A stretch of 64,000 bases of DNA from Kitasatospora sp. A2-31 (GCF_022288725.1 NZ_JAKNTA010000004.1:145687-209686), one strand, 5' to 3'. Positions 44,901-56,218 are shown, counted from the first letter of the stretch. The notes: generated by a model not told the origin, from the sequence alone. Made by a program: numbers and translations.

Positions 44901-47900
44901 GTACGTGATCCGCTCGGCGGGGTAGTCCGGGTCCACCGGCAGGTAGCCGGCCCCGGCCTTCAGCACCGCGAGCAGCGCGACGACCAGCTGCTCCGAACGG
45001 GGCAGGGCCAGACCCACCAGCCGGTCGGGCCCGGCCCCCCGGGCGACAAGGAACCGCGCCAGCCGGTTCGCCCGGGCGTTGACCTCCCCGTAGGAGAGCG
45101 CCGTCTCCCCGCACACCACCGCGATCGCCCCGGGAGTACTCGTCGCCCGGGCCTCGAAGAGCTCGGTCAGCGTGCCCGTCCGCGTGCCGTGGCCGGTGGC
45201 GCTCCACTCGGTCAGGATCCGTTCGCGCTCGGCCGGGCCCAGGACGTCCACGGTCCCCAGGGAGCGGTCCGGGTCGGCGGTCACCGCCTCCAGCACCCGC
45301 TCCAGACGGCGGGCCAACTCCTCGATCGTGCCGCGGTCGAACAGGTCCGTGGCGAACTCGATCCCGCCCTCGATCCCGGCGGGCGCGTCGTGCTGATCGA
45401 AGAGCTCGCCGAGCTGGAACGATAGGTCGAACTTCGCTGTGTCGATCTCCAACGGCAGCGGACACACCGAGACCCCGTCCAGGTCGAGCCGACCCTGGGG
45501 GGTGTTCTGCATCGTCAGCATCACCTGGAAGAGCGGGTGCCGGGCCCGGGAGCGGGCCGGGTTGAGCTCCTCGACCAGCTGCTCGAACGGAAGGTCCTGG
45601 TGGGCGTACGCGGCGAGGGCGGTCTCCCTGACCCGCTCGACCAGTTGACGGAAGCTCGGGTTGCCCGAGAGGTCGGTGCGCAGCACCAGCGTGTTGACGA
45701 AGAACCCGACCAGGTCGTCGAGCGCCTCGTCGGTGCGTCCGGCGATCACGCTGCCGATCGGGATGTCCTCGCCGGCGCCCAGCTTGCCCAGCAGCGCCGC
45801 GACCGCGGCCTGCACGACCATGAACACGCTGCTGCCGGTGGACCGGGCGAGCCGGGCGACCGCGTCGTGCAGGTCGGGGCGGATCCGGACCTCGACGGTC
45901 TCGCCGCGGTAGCTGAGCTGCCCCGGGCGCGGCCGGTCGGTCGGGAGCGCCAGCTCCTCCGGGAGCTCGGCGAGGGCCTTGCGCCAGTGGTCCAGCTGGC
46001 CGGCCAGCTGGCTGCCCGGGTCGTTCCGGTCGCCCAGCACCTCGCGCTGCCACAGCGTGTAGTCCGCGTACTGGACCGGCAGCGGCTCCCAGTCCGGCGC
46101 CGTTCCCGCACGGCGGGCCCGGTAGGCGACGGACAGGTCCCGCGACAACGGCGCCATCGACCAGCCGTCACCAGCGATGTGGTGCACCACCAGCAGCAGG
46201 ACGAACTCCTCCGGGCCGAGCTGGAACAGCCAGGCCCGCAGCGGGGGATCGACGGCCAGGTCGTAGCTGCTGGAAGCGGCCCGGGACACCGCGGCGTCCC
46301 GTTCTTTCGCGGTGATCTGAGTGACCGTCAGTTCGAAACCGGCCTGTTCCGGGCTCAGGACCAGCTGGCTCGGCTGCCCGTCCAGGTCGGGGAAGACCGT
46401 GCGCAGGCTCTCGTGCCGGGCCAGGACGTCGCCCAGCGCGGCTCGTAGGGCGGCCTGGTCCACTGGTCCGGACAGGCTCAGCGAGAGGCCGGTGTTGTAG
46501 TTGCCGCCCGCCTCCTGGAAGCGGTTGACGAACCAGAGCCGCTGCTGCGCGGGCGACAGCGGGATGCGCGTCGGCCGTGGCATGACGGTCAGGGCCCGGC
46601 GCGCCGTGCCTGCGGCGGCGAGCCGCTGCGCCAGCGCGGCGACGGACGGCGCGGTGAAGACGTCCGCCACCGTGAGCTCGGCACCGAGCTCCGAGCGGAT
46701 CCGGCTCACCAGCCGCGTCGCCAGCAGTGAGTGCCCGCCGAGATCGAAGAAGCTCCGGTCGATGCCGACCCGGGTGAGGCCCAGGACCTCGGCGAAGAGC
46801 CCGGACAGCAGCTCCTCCTGGGGGCTGCGTGCGGTCCGCTCCGTCGCGTCCGCGGCGAAGTCCGGTGCGGGCAGCGCCCGGCGGTCCAGCTTGCCGTTGG
46901 CCGTCGTCGGGATCGCGTCGAGCACCATGACGGCCGCCGGAACCATGTGGTCGGGCAGGGCCGCGGCCACCGCGCCCCTGACTTCGGCCGGGTCGGGCTC
47001 ACCGCCAGGGGTCGGCACCACATAGGCGACCAGCCGCTTGTCGCCCGGCTGGTCCTCCCGGACGACCACGACCGCGCGGGCGACCTGCTCGCTGCGGGCT
47101 ACGACGGCCTCGATCTCCCCGAGCTCGATCCGGAAGCCCCGGATCTTCACCTGGTCGTCGACGCGGTGCAGGTACTCCAGTTCGCCTTCCCGGTTCCAAC
47201 GGACCAGGTCGCCGGAGCGGTACATCCGCTCGCCGGGCTCGTCGAAGGGGCAGGCGACGAACCGTTCTGCGGTGAGGCCCGGGCGGTGCAGGTAGCCGCG
47301 GGCCAGGCCGCCGCCGGCGATGTAGAGCTCGCCGGGCACCCCGGGGGGGACCGGGCGCAGCGCGTCGTCGAGGACGTAGACGCGGATGTTGGCGATCGGC
47401 CGGCCGATGGGCGGAACCCCTGTTCCCGGGGCGAGGGGGGAGCTCATGGTGGTGCAGACCGTGGACTCGGTCGGGCCGTAGGCGTTGATCATCCGACGGC
47501 CCGGTGCCCATCGCGTCACCAGGTCGGCCGGGCACGCCTCGCCCGCGGTCACCAGGGTCATCCGGGGCGGCAGCGCGTCGGTGTCCAGGGCCGCGACCAG
47601 GACGGGGGGCAGGGTCGCGTGCGTGACCCGCTGTCCGGCGAGCAGGGTGGACAGGGGCCGGCCGGCGGCCAGCTCCCCCGGGGTGGCCAGGACGAGCGCC
47701 GCGCCGGTCAGCACGGCGGTGCAGATCTCGGAGATGGAGGCGTCGAAGCTCGGCGAGGCGAACTGCAGGATCCGGCTGTCGGGGTGGATGTCGAACCGCT
47801 CCTGCTGGGCAGCGACCAGGCCAGCCACGCCGGCGTGGGTGACCACGACGCCCTTGGGCCGTCCGGTGGAGCCCGACGTGTAGATCACGTAGGCGGCCTC

Positions 47901-50900
47901 GGAGACCTGCGGGCTGCGCGTCGGCACGGCCGGGTCGGTGTCGCCGGTCGGGAGCCGGTCCAGGAGCAGCCGGGACGGCCCGTCCGCGACCGGACCCGGT
48001 ATCGAGGCCTCGGCTTCCGTGCTGGTCAGGACCAGGACCGGGCGGGCGTCGCCGAGGATGTAGGAGATCCGGTCCGCCGGGTAGCCGGGGTCGACCGGCA
48101 GGTAGACCGCACCCGCCTTCTGGACGGCCAGGAAGGACACGATCAGGTCCACCGACCGGGGCAGCAGCGCCGCGACGATCCGCTCCGGGCCTGCCCCGTG
48201 CCCGCGCAGCAGCCGGGCCAGGCGCTCGGCCCGCTCGTCGAGCTCCCGGTACGAGAGGGACACCTCGCCGAGGACCACCGCGGTGTTGTCGGGGACCTCG
48301 GCCACTCGGGCTCGGAAGAGTTCGGCGACGGTCGCGCGCGGCAGCGCCAGAGCGGTGTCGTTCCACTCCACCAGCAGCTTTCGCCGCTCGGCCGGCGACA
48401 GCGTCTCCACCGAGTCCACCGGCGCGTCCGGCTCGGCCGCGACCGCCTCCAGGATGCGGACCAGCCGCGTGACGAGGTCCTGGACGGTCGTCTCGTCGAA
48501 GAGGTCGGTGGCGTAGTCGAGGCTGCCCCGGATGCCTGCGGGCTCACCGTCCGCGCCCTCCTGCTCGCTGAGCCGCAGCATCAGGTCGAACTTGGCGGTT
48601 TCGGTGTCCAGCATCTCGGATTCGGCCGTCAGCCCCGGCAGGGTCAGGGCCGGGCGCGCGTTGTCCTGCACGTCCAGCGCCACCTGGAACAGCGGGTGGC
48701 GGGCCAGTGACCGGACCGGGTTGAGCTCCTCGACCAGCTGCTCGAACGGGAGGTCCTGGTTGGCGTAGGCGCTGAGGTCCGCCTCCCGGACCCGGGCCAG
48801 CAGCTGACGGAAGGTGGGGCGGCCGGACACGTCGGTCCGCAGTACCACCGAGTTGACGAAGAAGCCGACGAGATCGTGCAGCGCCTCGTCGGTGCGCCCC
48901 GCGATGACGCTGCCGATCGGGATGTCGGTGCCCGCGCCCATGCTGCTCAGCAGGGCCGCCAGCCCGGCCTGGGCCACCATGAACATGCTGGCGTGACTCT
49001 CGGCCGCCAGGGCGCGGAGCCGGTCGTGGGTCGGGGAGGGGAGGCTGAACGGCACCCGGCCGCCCCGGTAGCTGGGCGTCATGGGGCGCGGGCGGTCGGT
49101 GGGGAGGGCGATCTCCTCGGGCAGCTCGTCGAGCGCGGCCTGCCAGTACCGCAGTTGTCGGGTCAGTTCGCTCGCCGGGTCGGCGGTGCTTCCGAGGACC
49201 TCCCGCTGCCACAGCACGTAGTCGGCGTACTGCACCGGCAGCGGTTGCCACTGCGGGGCTGTTCCCGCGCACCGGGCCCCGTAGGCGGCGGAGAGGTCCC
49301 GGGTGAAGGGCGCCACGGACCACCCGTCGCAGGCGATGTGGTGGACCACCAGCTGGAACACGTGCTCTTGCTCAGAGAGTCGGAACAGCCTTGCACGCAG
49401 GGGGAGTTCGGAGACGAGGTCGAAGCCCTGCCGACCGCCCTCGGCGAGGGCGGCGGAGAGTTCGGCCGGGTCCATCGGGATCTCTGGCAGCGCCGGCCGG
49501 GCGGCCGCGGGGTCGAGGACCAGCTGCTGCGGCTGCCCGTTCTCCGAGGGGAATACGGTGCGCAGGCTCTCGTGCCGGGCCACCACGTCGCCCAGGGCGT
49601 CGCGCAGCGCCGCGGCGTCCAGGCGGCCGGTCAGCCGGATCGCCACACCGTCGTTGTAGACCGCGCCGTCGTGCTGCAGCTGGTTGAGGAACCAGAGCCG
49701 GTTCTGGGCGGCGGAGAGCGGGAGGTGCTCCGGGCGCTCGGCGGGGCGCAGCGCCTGCCTCGCGCCGTGCGCGCCACCCAGGTGCTCGGCGAGCGTCGCG
49801 ACGGTCGCGTTCTCGAAGACGGTGCGCAACCCCAGCTCGGCCCGCAGGACCGACCGGATCCGGCTGACCAGCCGGGTCACCTGGAGCGAACGCCCACCCA
49901 GGAGGAAGAAGTTGTCATCGACCCCGACCTCGTCCAGGTCCAGCACCTCGGCGAAGAGGCCGCAGAGGACCTCCTCCTGCGGGGTGCGGGGCGCCCGGCG
50001 GGCAGTGGTGTCGACCTGGTCCACGGTGGGCGCGGTCGCGGCCGGCCGGCCGGCCGCGACCGTGGCGGCGGTGAGCGCGGCGAGGGCTCGGTCCCGTGCC
50101 TGCCGGGCCCGGGCCGGCACGGGGATCGTGTCCAGCCGCCGATCCGGGTCGGTTGCGGCGAGCTCGCGCAGGTACTCCAGGAAGCCGTCGTGGTACGCGG
50201 CGAGATCCGTCGTGTCGTAGAGCTCGGGGTTCGCGTCGCAGTCGATCTGCAGGCCTTCGCCGACATGCCGCTGGTACACCAGGAACGACAGGTCATCGGT
50301 CGGCCCGGTCGACAGGGTGCAGGGGCGGGCGGTGTGGTCGCCGAAGGCGAGTTCGGACTCCACCATCGCGATGTTGACGTGCGACCCGACCATCCGCCGT
50401 CCCTCGGTGAACAGCCCGAGGTCCTGGCGCAGGTCCTCGTACGGGTAGCGCTGGTGCTTGGTGAGTGCTCGCATGGCACGCGAGGTCTGGACGAGCAGTT
50501 CGGAGACGGTCGTGTCAGGCCGGACGGCCAGCCGCAGCGGCAGCACGTTGGACACCATGCCCGGCGTCGTACGGGCCAGGGCGCTCTGCCGATTGGAGAC
50601 CGGGAAGCCGAGGACGACGTCCTCCTCGCCGGTCAGCTGCCGCAGGTACGCCGCGACGACGGCGACCAGGACCGGTGGCCAGGACACGCCGGCCTCACGG
50701 CCCAGCGAACGAAGCGCGTCGGTCTCCTGCCTGGTGAGCCGGGCCGTCCGGTGGATCAGATCGAGAGCGGCGCCGGGCTGTCGCCCGGACAGGCTCACCG
50801 GCTCCGGGCAGTCCGCCATCCGCTCCAGCCAGAACTCCCGGTCGCCGGCTTGCCGTTCGGATCCGCCGTAGGCGGCGTTCTCAGCGATCAACTGGCCGAG

Positions 50901-51431
50901 CGGGCCGAACGGACTCGCCGGGGACGGCAGTCCGCGGACCAGCGCCGAGTACACCTCGGGCACCCGCTGGCTGATCAGCACGACGGTGAAGCCGTCCGCC
51001 TGCAGGTGGTGGTAGCGGTAGAACCAGAAGTACCGGTCCTCCGCGATCTTGAAGAGGGCGAAGTGGAAGAGCGGGTCGTCCAACGGGTCCACCGGCCTGC
51101 CGAGCTCCTCGGTCATCCGGCTGAGCGCGGCGGCCCGCGGGTCGGCCTCCTGGCTGAGGTCGACGCGCTCCAGCGACCAGCCGATCTCGTCGTCCGGCAC
51201 TACCTGCTGGACCGGTGCGCCGTCGAGCTGGGAGAACCGAACCCGCAGCGTCTGGGCCTCGCCGATCACCTGCCGAAGCGCGGCTTCCAGCACGTCCCCG
51301 TCGACCGGACCACTGATGTCCAGGTACTCGCCGAGGTTGAAGACAGTGTTCTGCGGGTTCAGTTGCTGCGCGAACCAGACGCCGGTCTGGGCGGGGGTCA
51401 GCGGCAGCCAGCCGTCCTGTCGATCAGACAC
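41931..51431 (-). CDS. NRPS, three modules with A-less first module (modules 1-3): C-T, C-A-T, C-A-T-E
   Basis: A 3166-residue NRPS that starts the assembly line. Rough residues: C 1-445, T 475-545; C 565-1010, A 1025-1525, T 1535-1600; C 1620-2070, A 2085-2590, T 2595-2660, E 2680-3160. The first C domain begins [17 protein letters not shown], has YHHLQADGF and resembles starter-type domains; it should condense the polyketide acyl group with Thr. No adenylation domain lies between it and the first carrier ([10 protein letters not shown]), so that module must be charged in trans, most likely by the Thr-activating protein encoded just upstream. Codes: module 2 DASTVAAVCK (Tyr or beta-hydroxy-Tyr type), module 3 DAYWWGGTFK (Val type, epimerised). 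The GTG at 51431 has GGAGAG upstream. The terminal E domain matches the D-donor C domain that opens the plus-strand NRPS. Confidence 0.94.
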   Translation of the reverse strand: MSDRQDGWLPLTPAQTGVWFAQQLNPQNTVFNLGEYLDISGPVDGDVLEAALRQVIGEAQTLRVRFSQLDGAPVQQVVPDDEIGWSLERVDLSQEADPRAAALSRMTEELGRPVDPLDDPLFHFALFKIAEDRYFWFYRYHHLQADGFTVVLISQRVPEVYSALVRGLPSPASPFGPLGQLIAENAAYGGSERQAGDREFWLERMADCPEPVSLSGRQPGAALDLIHRTARLTRQETDALRSLGREAGVSWPPVLVAVVAAYLRQLTGEEDVVLGFPVSNRQSALARTTPGMVSNVLPLRLAVRPDTTVSELLVQTSRAMRALTKHQRYPYEDLRQDLGLFTEGRRMVGSHVNIAMVESELAFGDHTARPCTLSTGPTDDLSFLVYQRHVGEGLQIDCDANPELYDTTDLAAYHDGFLEYLRELAATDPDRRLDTIPVPARARQARDRALAALTAATVAAGRPAATAPTVDQVDTTARRAPRTPQEEVLCGLFAEVLDLDEVGVDDNFFLLGGRSLQVTRLVSRIRSVLRAELGLRTVFENATVATLAEHLGGAHGARQALRPAERPEHLPLSAAQNRLWFLNQLQHDGAVYNDGVAIRLTGRLDAAALRDALGDVVARHESLRTVFPSENGQPQQLVLDPAAARPALPEIPMDPAELSAALAEGGRQGFDLVSELPLRARLFRLSEQEHVFQLVVHHIACDGWSVAPFTRDLSAAYGARCAGTAPQWQPLPVQYADYVLWQREVLGSTADPASELTRQLRYWQAALDELPEEIALPTDRPRPMTPSYRGGRVPFSLPSPTHDRLRALAAESHASMFMVAQAGLAALLSSMGAGTDIPIGSVIAGRTDEALHDLVGFFVNSVVLRTDVSGRPTFRQLLARVREADLSAYANQDLPFEQLVEELNPVRSLARHPLFQVALDVQDNARPALTLPGLTAESEMLDTETAKFDLMLRLSEQEGADGEPAGIRGSLDYATDLFDETTVQDLVTRLVRILEAVAAEPDAPVDSVETLSPAERRKLLVEWNDTALALPRATVAELFRARVAEVPDNTAVVLGEVSLSYRELDERAERLARLLRGHGAGPERIVAALLPRSVDLIVSFLAVQKAGAVYLPVDPGYPADRISYILGDARPVLVLTSTEAEASIPGPVADGPSRLLLDRLPTGDTDPAVPTRSPQVSEAAYVIYTSGSTGRPKGVVVTHAGVAGLVAAQQERFDIHPDSRILQFASPSFDASISEICTAVLTGAALVLATPGELAAGRPLSTLLAGQRVTHATLPPVLVAALDTDALPPRMTLVTAGEACPADLVTRWAPGRRMINAYGPTESTVCTTMSSPLAPGTGVPPIGRPIANIRVYVLDDALRPVPPGVPGELYIAGGGLARGYLHRPGLTAERFVACPFDEPGERMYRSGDLVRWNREGELEYLHRVDDQVKIRGFRIELGEIEAVVARSEQVARAVVVVREDQPGDKRLVAYVVPTPGGEPDPAEVRGAVAAALPDHMVPAAVMVLDAIPTTANGKLDRRALPAPDFAADATERTARSPQEELLSGLFAEVLGLTRVGIDRSFFDLGGHSLLATRLVSRIRSELGAELTVADVFTAPSVAALAQRLAAAGTARRALTVMPRPTRIPLSPAQQRLWFVNRFQEAGGNYNTGLSLSLSGPVDQAALRAALGDVLARHESLRTVFPDLDGQPSQLVLSPEQAGFELTVTQITAKERDAAVSRAASSSYDLAVDPPLRAWLFQLGPEEFVLLLVVHHIAGDGWSMAPLSRDLSVAYRARRAGTAPDWEPLPVQYADYTLWQREVLGDRNDPGSQLAGQLDHWRKALAELPEELALPTDRPRPGQLSYRGETVEVRIRPDLHDAVARLARSTGSSVFMVVQAAVAALLGKLGAGEDIPIGSVIAGRTDEALDDLVGFFVNTLVLRTDLSGNPSFRQLVERVRETALAAYAHQDLPFEQLVEELNPARSRARHPLFQVMLTMQNTPQGRLDLDGVSVCPLPLEIDTAKFDLSFQLGELFDQHDAPAGIEGGIEFATDLFDRGTIEELARRLERVLEAVTADPDRSLGTVDVLGPAERERILTEWSATGHGTRTGTLTELFEARATSTPGAIAVVCGETALSYGEVNARANRLARFLVARGAGPDRLVGLALPRSEQLVVALLAVLKAGAGYLPVDPDYPAERITYMFREARPAVVLSTAEAAASLGPALTTDVPLLVLGSPDVDLSGLADGDLTDDERGGGLTPGNLAYVMYTSGSTGMPKGVVITHADVVALATDSRYAEGHEAVLLHSAQAFDASTYELWVPLLSGGRVVVAPAGDLTTVTLRETVGRHGVRAVWLTAALFRLFAEEDPGCLSGLREVWTGGDVVPAEAVRRVLDTCPGLVVVDGYGPTETTTFATSFRMESAQRVPQSVPIGRPMDSMRLRVLDASLRPVPAGVPGELYVAGVGLARGYLRRPDLTADRFVADPFGDPGERMYRTGDLVRWTADGQVQFMGRADEQVKIRGFRVELGEIEAAVGSHAGVAQVAVVVREDQPGVKRLVAYLVAATGGVDVDDVRALVSGSLPDHMVPAAFVTLDRLPLTANGKLDRRALPAPDFSGTTGGRAPRTDREELLCALFAEVLGLDRIGIDDNFFALGGDSIMSIQLVSRAHKAGLVLRTGDVFQHQTVAALAPVAEAVTRRVEEDPDAGIGPVPLTPVMHWLREADGPVDGFNQALLVQAPADCSSERLVRTLQALLERHDALRLHLTPLADGAWALETLPRGSVRAEDLLRRVDLASADIPAEARAAQRRLAPEAGTMLQAVWFDAGPGTAGRLLLMLHHLVVDGVSWRILLEELARQYAADDREVDHGPVGTSFRRWAEHLVTAAREPRRLAELPLWTDILDAPRPTLGSRELDTRRDTLATSRQLTLTLPAERTEPLLTAVPAAFHAGVNDVLLTAFSLAVLDWQGRQASGQGVLLDLEGHGREEIAEDLDVSRTVGWFTSLYPVRLDPRVDAADWPEVWAGGPALGRALKEVKEQLRAIPDHGLGYGLLRYLNEHTGPALAALPSPRIGFNYLGRIDAAEGARGTADWTALPGTDLGNGFDPEMPFRHALDLNAVVQDHADGPRLVAVWSWPRELFGEEEVRALAETWFRALTALVDHGAGPAAGGFTPSDLPLVNLSQQDLDLLQEEWGF

Positions 51432-51516
51432 AACCAGTTCTCTCCATCAGAGTCAGTGCTCCGGCAAGCCATGAGGGTTCTCACGACGCCGCTACCTCGC
51501 CCGGGTGGTGGCCGGC

Positions 51517-54378
51517 TCAGCCCCGCACGCCGCGGACGTGCTGAATGAATTGCATCGCAACGGAGTTGCGGTAGAAGTCCTGCGTGGAGACCCGGGGAAG
51601 ACCCCGGTCCCGCATCTCCCGCAGCAGCCGGATGACCAGCAGGGAGTTCCCGCCGTGTTCGAAGAAGTTGTCCCCCGGGCCCACCTCGGTGTTCAGCACC
51701 TCACTCCACAGCGCGAGGATCTCCCCGTCGAGCGGGTCGGACGGGGCGTCGGAGCGGCCCGCCGGTGCCCGGCCGGGTGCGGACGTCGATTCCTCCCGGA
51801 GTGTCGGCTCGGGCAGCGCGGCGGTGTCCACCTTGCCGTTGATGGTCAGGGGGATGGACTCCATCACGGTGACGGTCGCCGGCATCATGTAGTCCGGCAG
51901 GACCCCGCTCGCGTGGGTGAGCAGGTCGGCGGCCGATGCCACCGACCCTGCCCGGAGAGCGACGTAGGCGTCGATCCGTGCCGTCGCGCTGTCTCCGGGG
52001 GTCGCACAGCGGAGGACGACGGCTGCCCCGCTCACCGACGGATGGCTGAGAAGTACGTTGCGGATCTCGTCGAGCTCGATGCGATGCCCGCGGATCTTCA
52101 CCTGACTGTCGATGCGGCCCAGGTGGTCTAGCCTGCCGTCCGGGCGGATGCGGCCGAGGTCCCCGGTTCGGTAGAGCCGCCCGCTGCCGTAGGGGTCGAG
52201 GACGAAACGCTCCGCGGTCAGCTCGGGCTGGTGGAGGTAGCCCCGCGCCACGCCCGCACCGCCGACGTAGATCTCGCCCGGGGCGCCGGCCGGGAGCACT
52301 CGGCCCCGGGGATCCCGCACGGACAGCGACCAGCCGGGCATGGCCCGGCCCACCGACCGGCTGCGGACCCGGACATCGGCCGGGCTCAGGGTCTGCTCGG
52401 TGACGTGGACGGTGGTCTCGGTGATGCCGAACATGTTCGACAGCCGGCACCGGCTCGGGGAGTGCCGGGCGAACCAGGGCGCGAGCATGCCCACATCCAG
52501 CGGCTCACCGCCGAACACGACCAGCCGCAGGGCGAGTTCGCCGCCTAGCCGGCCGTCGGCCTCGATGAACTGCGCGAACGCCGACGGGGTCTGGTTGAGC
52601 ACGGTCACGCGCTGGTCGGCGACCAGCTCGTAGAACAGCTCGGTGTCGCGGGTCACCCAGTACGGGACCACCACGATGCGGCCGCCGGTGAGCAGACAGC
52701 CCCAGATCTCCCACACGGAGAAGTCGAAGGCGTAGGAGTGGAAGAACGTCCACACGTCCGCCGGCCCCAGCCCGAAGTCGTCACGCGTCGCCGTGACCAG
52801 CGCCGCGACATTGCGGTGCGGGACCACGACGCCCTTGGGTCGACCGGTCGATCCGGATGTGTAGATGACGTATGCGGCGGAGGACCCGTCCTCCTCCTGA
52901 GGTAGCGGCAGTGCCGGGTTGTCCTGAGCGAGGGCGGTCAACTCCGCGGGGGAGACCACCCGGACGCCGTCGAACTCCGGGAGCGAGGCTGCGTCCCCGA
53001 TGACGGTCGTGGTGCCGGTGTTGCCCACGGTGTAGCGCAGTCGATCGTTCGGGTACCGGATGTCCATCGGCACGTAGGCGCAGCCGGCCTTGAGCACGCC
53101 CAGCAGCGTCACCACCAGCTCCGCGGTGCGATCGAGGGCCACCGCGACCAGGCTGCCGGGGCTGATGCCCAGGGCGAGCAGACCACGGGCCATCTGCTCC
53201 GCACGCTGGTCGAGCTGCGCGTAGCTGAGTTCCTCGTCGCCGTCGGCCAGGGCCACGGCCTCGGGCCGGCTCCGCACGATTTCCGCGAGGAGGCCGTGGA
53301 TGGTCCGGTCCGTCGCCTCGGGAGTGCCTACCGCAGGGGTGCGGCCGTTCTCCACCGCCCGCAGCGCCTCCGCATGGGGCATCAGGTCGATGTCGCCGAG
53401 CAGCCGGTCCGGCCCGTCGGCCATCTGGTCGGCCACGTGGCGGAGGTGGGCGGCGAAGTCGGAAGCGATCTCGGTCGCTAGGTCGCCCTCGTCGTAGTGG
53501 AGCGTGCCCTGGACGCCCCCGTCGGCGGCACGCCGCCAGTGGACGACGATCGGCAGCGGGGGTGCCAGGAACGGCCGGTAGTGGGTGTCGGGAAGGTCGT
53601 CGTCGAACACCACCCCCACGACCGGTACCTCCGTAGGTCCGGTCGGCTCGGCGCCGAACGGTCCCCGGTACTGCGCGAGGTAGTCGCGGACGGTCTGCTG
53701 CTCGTCCAGGGGAGCGGCGCACACCGACAGCTCCTCGGTGGTGTCCGCCGCCGAGATGATCCCGACCGCGGTGCTCTCCAGGGAGGAGTGCCGGGCGAGT
53801 ACGAATGCGGTCGCGCCGACGAGCAGCGCGTCCGAGGGGTTCCGATGCCCCAACTTCACCGGCATCGAACCGGTCCGCCCGGCACGGGAGGGCTCGCCCA
53901 GCCCCCACTCCGGTGCGGGACGGGCGGTCCGGTCGGCCGACGGCCGAGTGGCGGCCGCGGCCCGGGGCCGCCGGACGAAGCGCTCGCCGTCCAGCAGGAG
54001 CGCGGCCAACTCGTGCAGTTCCTGCCCGGTGAGCTCGGTGCGCCGCCCGACCAGCACCAGGTCGCAGACACCATCGGTGTAGGTCAGGAGGACCGCTCGC
54101 AGCGATCCGCCGGGCTGCAGCGGCCGTTCGGCCTCGGCCCGGGTCCGGGCCTGTGCGGCGGGCTCGTCGCAGGCTGCCGGGACGGTCTCGTGCCAGATCC
54201 GCAGCGAGTCCAGCACGGGGTGGTCGGCCGCGCCCTTGCGGGCGTGGTCGCGCACCGCTTCGGGGGTGATCGGGAGCCGTGCCCGTGCCGTGAGGCTGTG
54301 GCAGGCCCTGGCCTGGGCAATCTGCAGCCTCCCCGGACCGGCCGGGATTGCCACGCGGTAGCGGACGCCTGTTGCCAT
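51517..54378 (-). CDS. Stand-alone threonine-activating protein: degenerate C-like region, A(Thr), T
   Basis: A 953-residue protein. Residues 1-340 look like a decayed condensation domain: the general fold pattern is visible (HPVLDSLR, DALLVGATAFVLARH), but the HHxxxDG position reads as GRRTELTG. An adenylation domain (about 365-840) follows with [17 protein letters not shown] motifs and the ten-residue code DFWNVGMVHK, the classical threonine code. A carrier domain (about 870-945) has FFEHGGNSLLVI. It lies directly upstream of the NRPS whose first module lacks an A domain, so it very likely supplies Thr1 in trans. Trans threonine loading is known in ramoplanin-type assembly, and trans-acting adenylation proteins in WS9326A. 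Whether it charges the partner carrier directly or through a shuttle is unknown. GGAG precedes the ATG at 54378. Confidence 0.88.
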   Translation of the reverse strand: MATGVRYRVAIPAGPGRLQIAQARACHSLTARARLPITPEAVRDHARKGAADHPVLDSLRIWHETVPAACDEPAAQARTRAEAERPLQPGGSLRAVLLTYTDGVCDLVLVGRRTELTGQELHELAALLLDGERFVRRPRAAAATRPSADRTARPAPEWGLGEPSRAGRTGSMPVKLGHRNPSDALLVGATAFVLARHSSLESTAVGIISAADTTEELSVCAAPLDEQQTVRDYLAQYRGPFGAEPTGPTEVPVVGVVFDDDLPDTHYRPFLAPPLPIVVHWRRAADGGVQGTLHYDEGDLATEIASDFAAHLRHVADQMADGPDRLLGDIDLMPHAEALRAVENGRTPAVGTPEATDRTIHGLLAEIVRSRPEAVALADGDEELSYAQLDQRAEQMARGLLALGISPGSLVAVALDRTAELVVTLLGVLKAGCAYVPMDIRYPNDRLRYTVGNTGTTTVIGDAASLPEFDGVRVVSPAELTALAQDNPALPLPQEEDGSSAAYVIYTSGSTGRPKGVVVPHRNVAALVTATRDDFGLGPADVWTFFHSYAFDFSVWEIWGCLLTGGRIVVVPYWVTRDTELFYELVADQRVTVLNQTPSAFAQFIEADGRLGGELALRLVVFGGEPLDVGMLAPWFARHSPSRCRLSNMFGITETTVHVTEQTLSPADVRVRSRSVGRAMPGWSLSVRDPRGRVLPAGAPGEIYVGGAGVARGYLHQPELTAERFVLDPYGSGRLYRTGDLGRIRPDGRLDHLGRIDSQVKIRGHRIELDEIRNVLLSHPSVSGAAVVLRCATPGDSATARIDAYVALRAGSVASAADLLTHASGVLPDYMMPATVTVMESIPLTINGKVDTAALPEPTLREESTSAPGRAPAGRSDAPSDPLDGEILALWSEVLNTEVGPGDNFFEHGGNSLLVIRLLREMRDRGLPRVSTQDFYRNSVAMQFIQHVRGVRG

Positions 54379-54435
54379 GGGAACTCCTGCAGAGCGAAGG
54401 ACTGATCGGGATCGGGGAGGCGCCGGTACGGCGGC

Positions 54436-55260
54436 TCAGCGGGCGACGAAGCCGCCGTCCACCGTGACCGCGGTACCGGTCACCTGGCGGGAGTCGTCGC
54501 CGGCCAGCCAGACCGCCGCTCCCGCGACGTCCTCCGGCTCGATGAGCCGGTTCGTCGGCTGGGCCTGGACGAAGATCTCTTCGTGCTCGTCGACCGAGAC
54601 GTCCAAGGACCTTGCGATCTCGGCGAGCATGCGGCCCTCGACCACGGCGTCGTCGCGCACGGAACCCGGGCACACGGCGTTCACCCGAACCCGGTGGGGC
54701 GCGTAATCCAGCGCGGCCGCCTTGGTGAGTCCGACCAGGCCGTGCTTGGCGGCGACGTATCCGGCGAAGTGGCGGTAGCCGACCAGGCCGGCGGTGGAGG
54801 AGACGTTGATGATGCTGCCCTCACGCCGGGCGACCATCGTCGGCGCGACGGCCCGCATCATGCGCCACGCCCCCGAGAGGTCTATGTCGATCATCAGCTG
54901 CCACTCGTCCTCGGTGATGTCGTGGATCGCTTTGCCCGAAGGTGCCGCGATGCCCGCGTTGTTGACGAGGACCTGCACGGATCCGAAGCGGTCGAGTGCC
55001 TGAGCCACCGCCTCCTCACACGCCGTGCCGCTGCGGACGTCGGCGGTCATGGTGACCACCGGGACGCCGTGCCGGCGGCAGAGGTCGGCCGTGTGCCGGA
55101 GCTGGCTGTCCGAGCCCAGGGCGTAAGGCACGCCGTCGAGGTCCCGACCGACATCCAGCAGGAGGAGGCTGGCGCCCTCCTCGGCGAAGCGGGTGGCGCA
55201 GGCCCGGCCGAGTCCGCGGGCCGCACCCGTGATGACGGCTGTCTTGCCTTCGAGTCGCAT
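54436..55260 (-). CDS. Short-chain dehydrogenase, mycofactocin-coupled type by appearance
   Basis: A 274-residue SDR. It has the cofactor motif ITGAARGLGRA near residue 10, NNAGIA, the catalytic serine in INVSSTAGLVG, and Tyr and Lys in YVAAKHG. Compared with classical SDRs it carries an insertion after the second strand (LDGVPYALGSDSQLRHTADLC), a feature of SDRs that hold NAD tightly and re-oxidise it through mycofactocin in other actinobacteria. That cofactor link is family knowledge and cannot be confirmed here, as no mycofactocin genes are in the window. Within the NRPS operon it may oxidise a hydroxyl made by a P450, or act on the acyl chain. The ATG at 55260 is preceded by GAGGGGA. It lies 13 bases after the type II thioesterase. 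Confidence 0.85.
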   Translation of the reverse strand: MRLEGKTAVITGAARGLGRACATRFAEEGASLLLLDVGRDLDGVPYALGSDSQLRHTADLCRRHGVPVVTMTADVRSGTACEEAVAQALDRFGSVQVLVNNAGIAAPSGKAIHDITEDEWQLMIDIDLSGAWRMMRAVAPTMVARREGSIINVSSTAGLVGYRHFAGYVAAKHGLVGLTKAAALDYAPHRVRVNAVCPGSVRDDAVVEGRMLAEIARSLDVSVDEHEEIFVQAQPTNRLIEPEDVAGAAVWLAGDDSRQVTGTAVTVDGGFVAR

Positions 55261-55273
55261 CGTCCGTCCCCTC

Positions 55274-55969
55274 TCAGTCCAGGGTCCGGATGACGGCATC
55301 CAGAACAGTGTCGGGGGAGTCGACCAGGTACATGTGCTGGCCCGGAACCTCCAGGTAGTGGAAGCCCGCCGAGGTGACCGACCTCCACTCCCGGGCGTGC
55401 TCCCGGGAGACCAGGGCGTCGTCGGCGCCGCGCAGCGACGTGACCGGAATCCGGATCGGCCGGTCTGACAGGGGCTTGTAGTTCTCGTGCATCTCGACGT
55501 CGGCACGCAGCAGAGGCAGCAGGATCTCCCGCATGTCGGGATCGGCGAGCGCTTCGTGCTTGTAACCCGCGAACTCCTCGACCCGGGCCACGAACTCGTC
55601 GTCGGCGAGTCCGGTGGCGCGGTCGTCGCGTCCGTCCCAGGGGCCCGGCGAGCCACTGACGAAGAGGTGGGTGAGCCGGCCGTCACCGGCCTCGTCCAGG
55701 TTACGGGCGACCTCGTAGGCGAGAACCGCGCCGAGGCTGTGCCCGAACAGGGCGAACTCGTCGTACTCCCGCACAAGTTCGGCAACCTTGGGGGCGAGGA
55801 GGGTGCCGGCCTCGACGGCGTCGGCGTACGGCGGGTCGATGAACAGTTCCTCCCGGCCCGGGAGCTGGACCGGGACGATGCTCGGGCTGCCTGCCGGGAG
55901 GTCCTTCCAGGCCCGGTAGAAGCCTGCGCCGCCCCCAGCGAAGGGCAGGCACACCAGTGCGCGGTTCAT
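55274..55969 (-). CDS. Type II thioesterase
   Basis: A 231-residue stand-alone thioesterase of the NRPS/PKS editing type. The N-terminal LVCLPFAGGGAGFYRAW is diagnostic. The nucleophile is Ser78 in LFGHSLGAVLAYE and the histidine is in GQHMYLVDSP near the end. It should clear wrongly loaded or stalled groups from carrier domains. In some systems with a trans threonine module such proteins have also been discussed as shuttles. The ATG at 55969 was chosen for AGGAG 8 bases upstream; a longer frame to 55996 lacks a ribosome site. It is the first gene of the minus-strand operon, downstream of the divergent region with the paired operators. Confidence 0.9.
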   Translation of the reverse strand: MNRALVCLPFAGGGAGFYRAWKDLPAGSPSIVPVQLPGREELFIDPPYADAVEAGTLLAPKVAELVREYDEFALFGHSLGAVLAYEVARNLDEAGDGRLTHLFVSGSPGPWDGRDDRATGLADDEFVARVEEFAGYKHEALADPDMREILLPLLRADVEMHENYKPLSDRPIRIPVTSLRGADDALVSREHAREWRSVTSAGFHYLEVPGQHMYLVDSPDTVLDAVIRTLD

Positions 55970-56160
55970 AGCGGCACTCCTAGTTCTATAGTTCACGCCA
56001 ATTCAGGCCTTGTGGCGGATCGGGAGTGCACGGCCCCGACCAGGCTCTTCGGACGCGGTCCGTCCGCTTGGCGGCGACGAAATCGAGGCAGCCCTGCCTG
56101 CCGTCCTGTCCGTGCGCAACGGCAATCCTGTGCGAGCCCCCGTGCGCCGACAACGGGTGC

Positions 56161-56174
56161 TGCATCAAGCTGCC
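56161..56174 (-). promoter_or_regulatory. Cluster operator motif, copy 4 (facing the minus-strand NRPS operon)
   Basis: On the minus strand the sequence reads GGCAGCTTGATGCA, one change from copy 5. It points toward the thioesterase gene, about 190 bases away. Confidence 0.55.
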
Positions 56175-56203
56175 TGGGGGAATCTGCCGGACACCCGCTC
56201 GGT

Positions 56204-56218
56204 TGGCAGCTTGTTGCA
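56204..56218 (+). promoter_or_regulatory. Cluster operator motif, copy 5 (ketosynthase operon)
   Basis: TGGCAGCTTGTTGCA, about 230 bases upstream of the ketosynthase start and 44 bases (centre to centre) from the inverted copy 4. The longer distance to the first gene leaves room for a transcribed leader. Confidence 0.65.
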
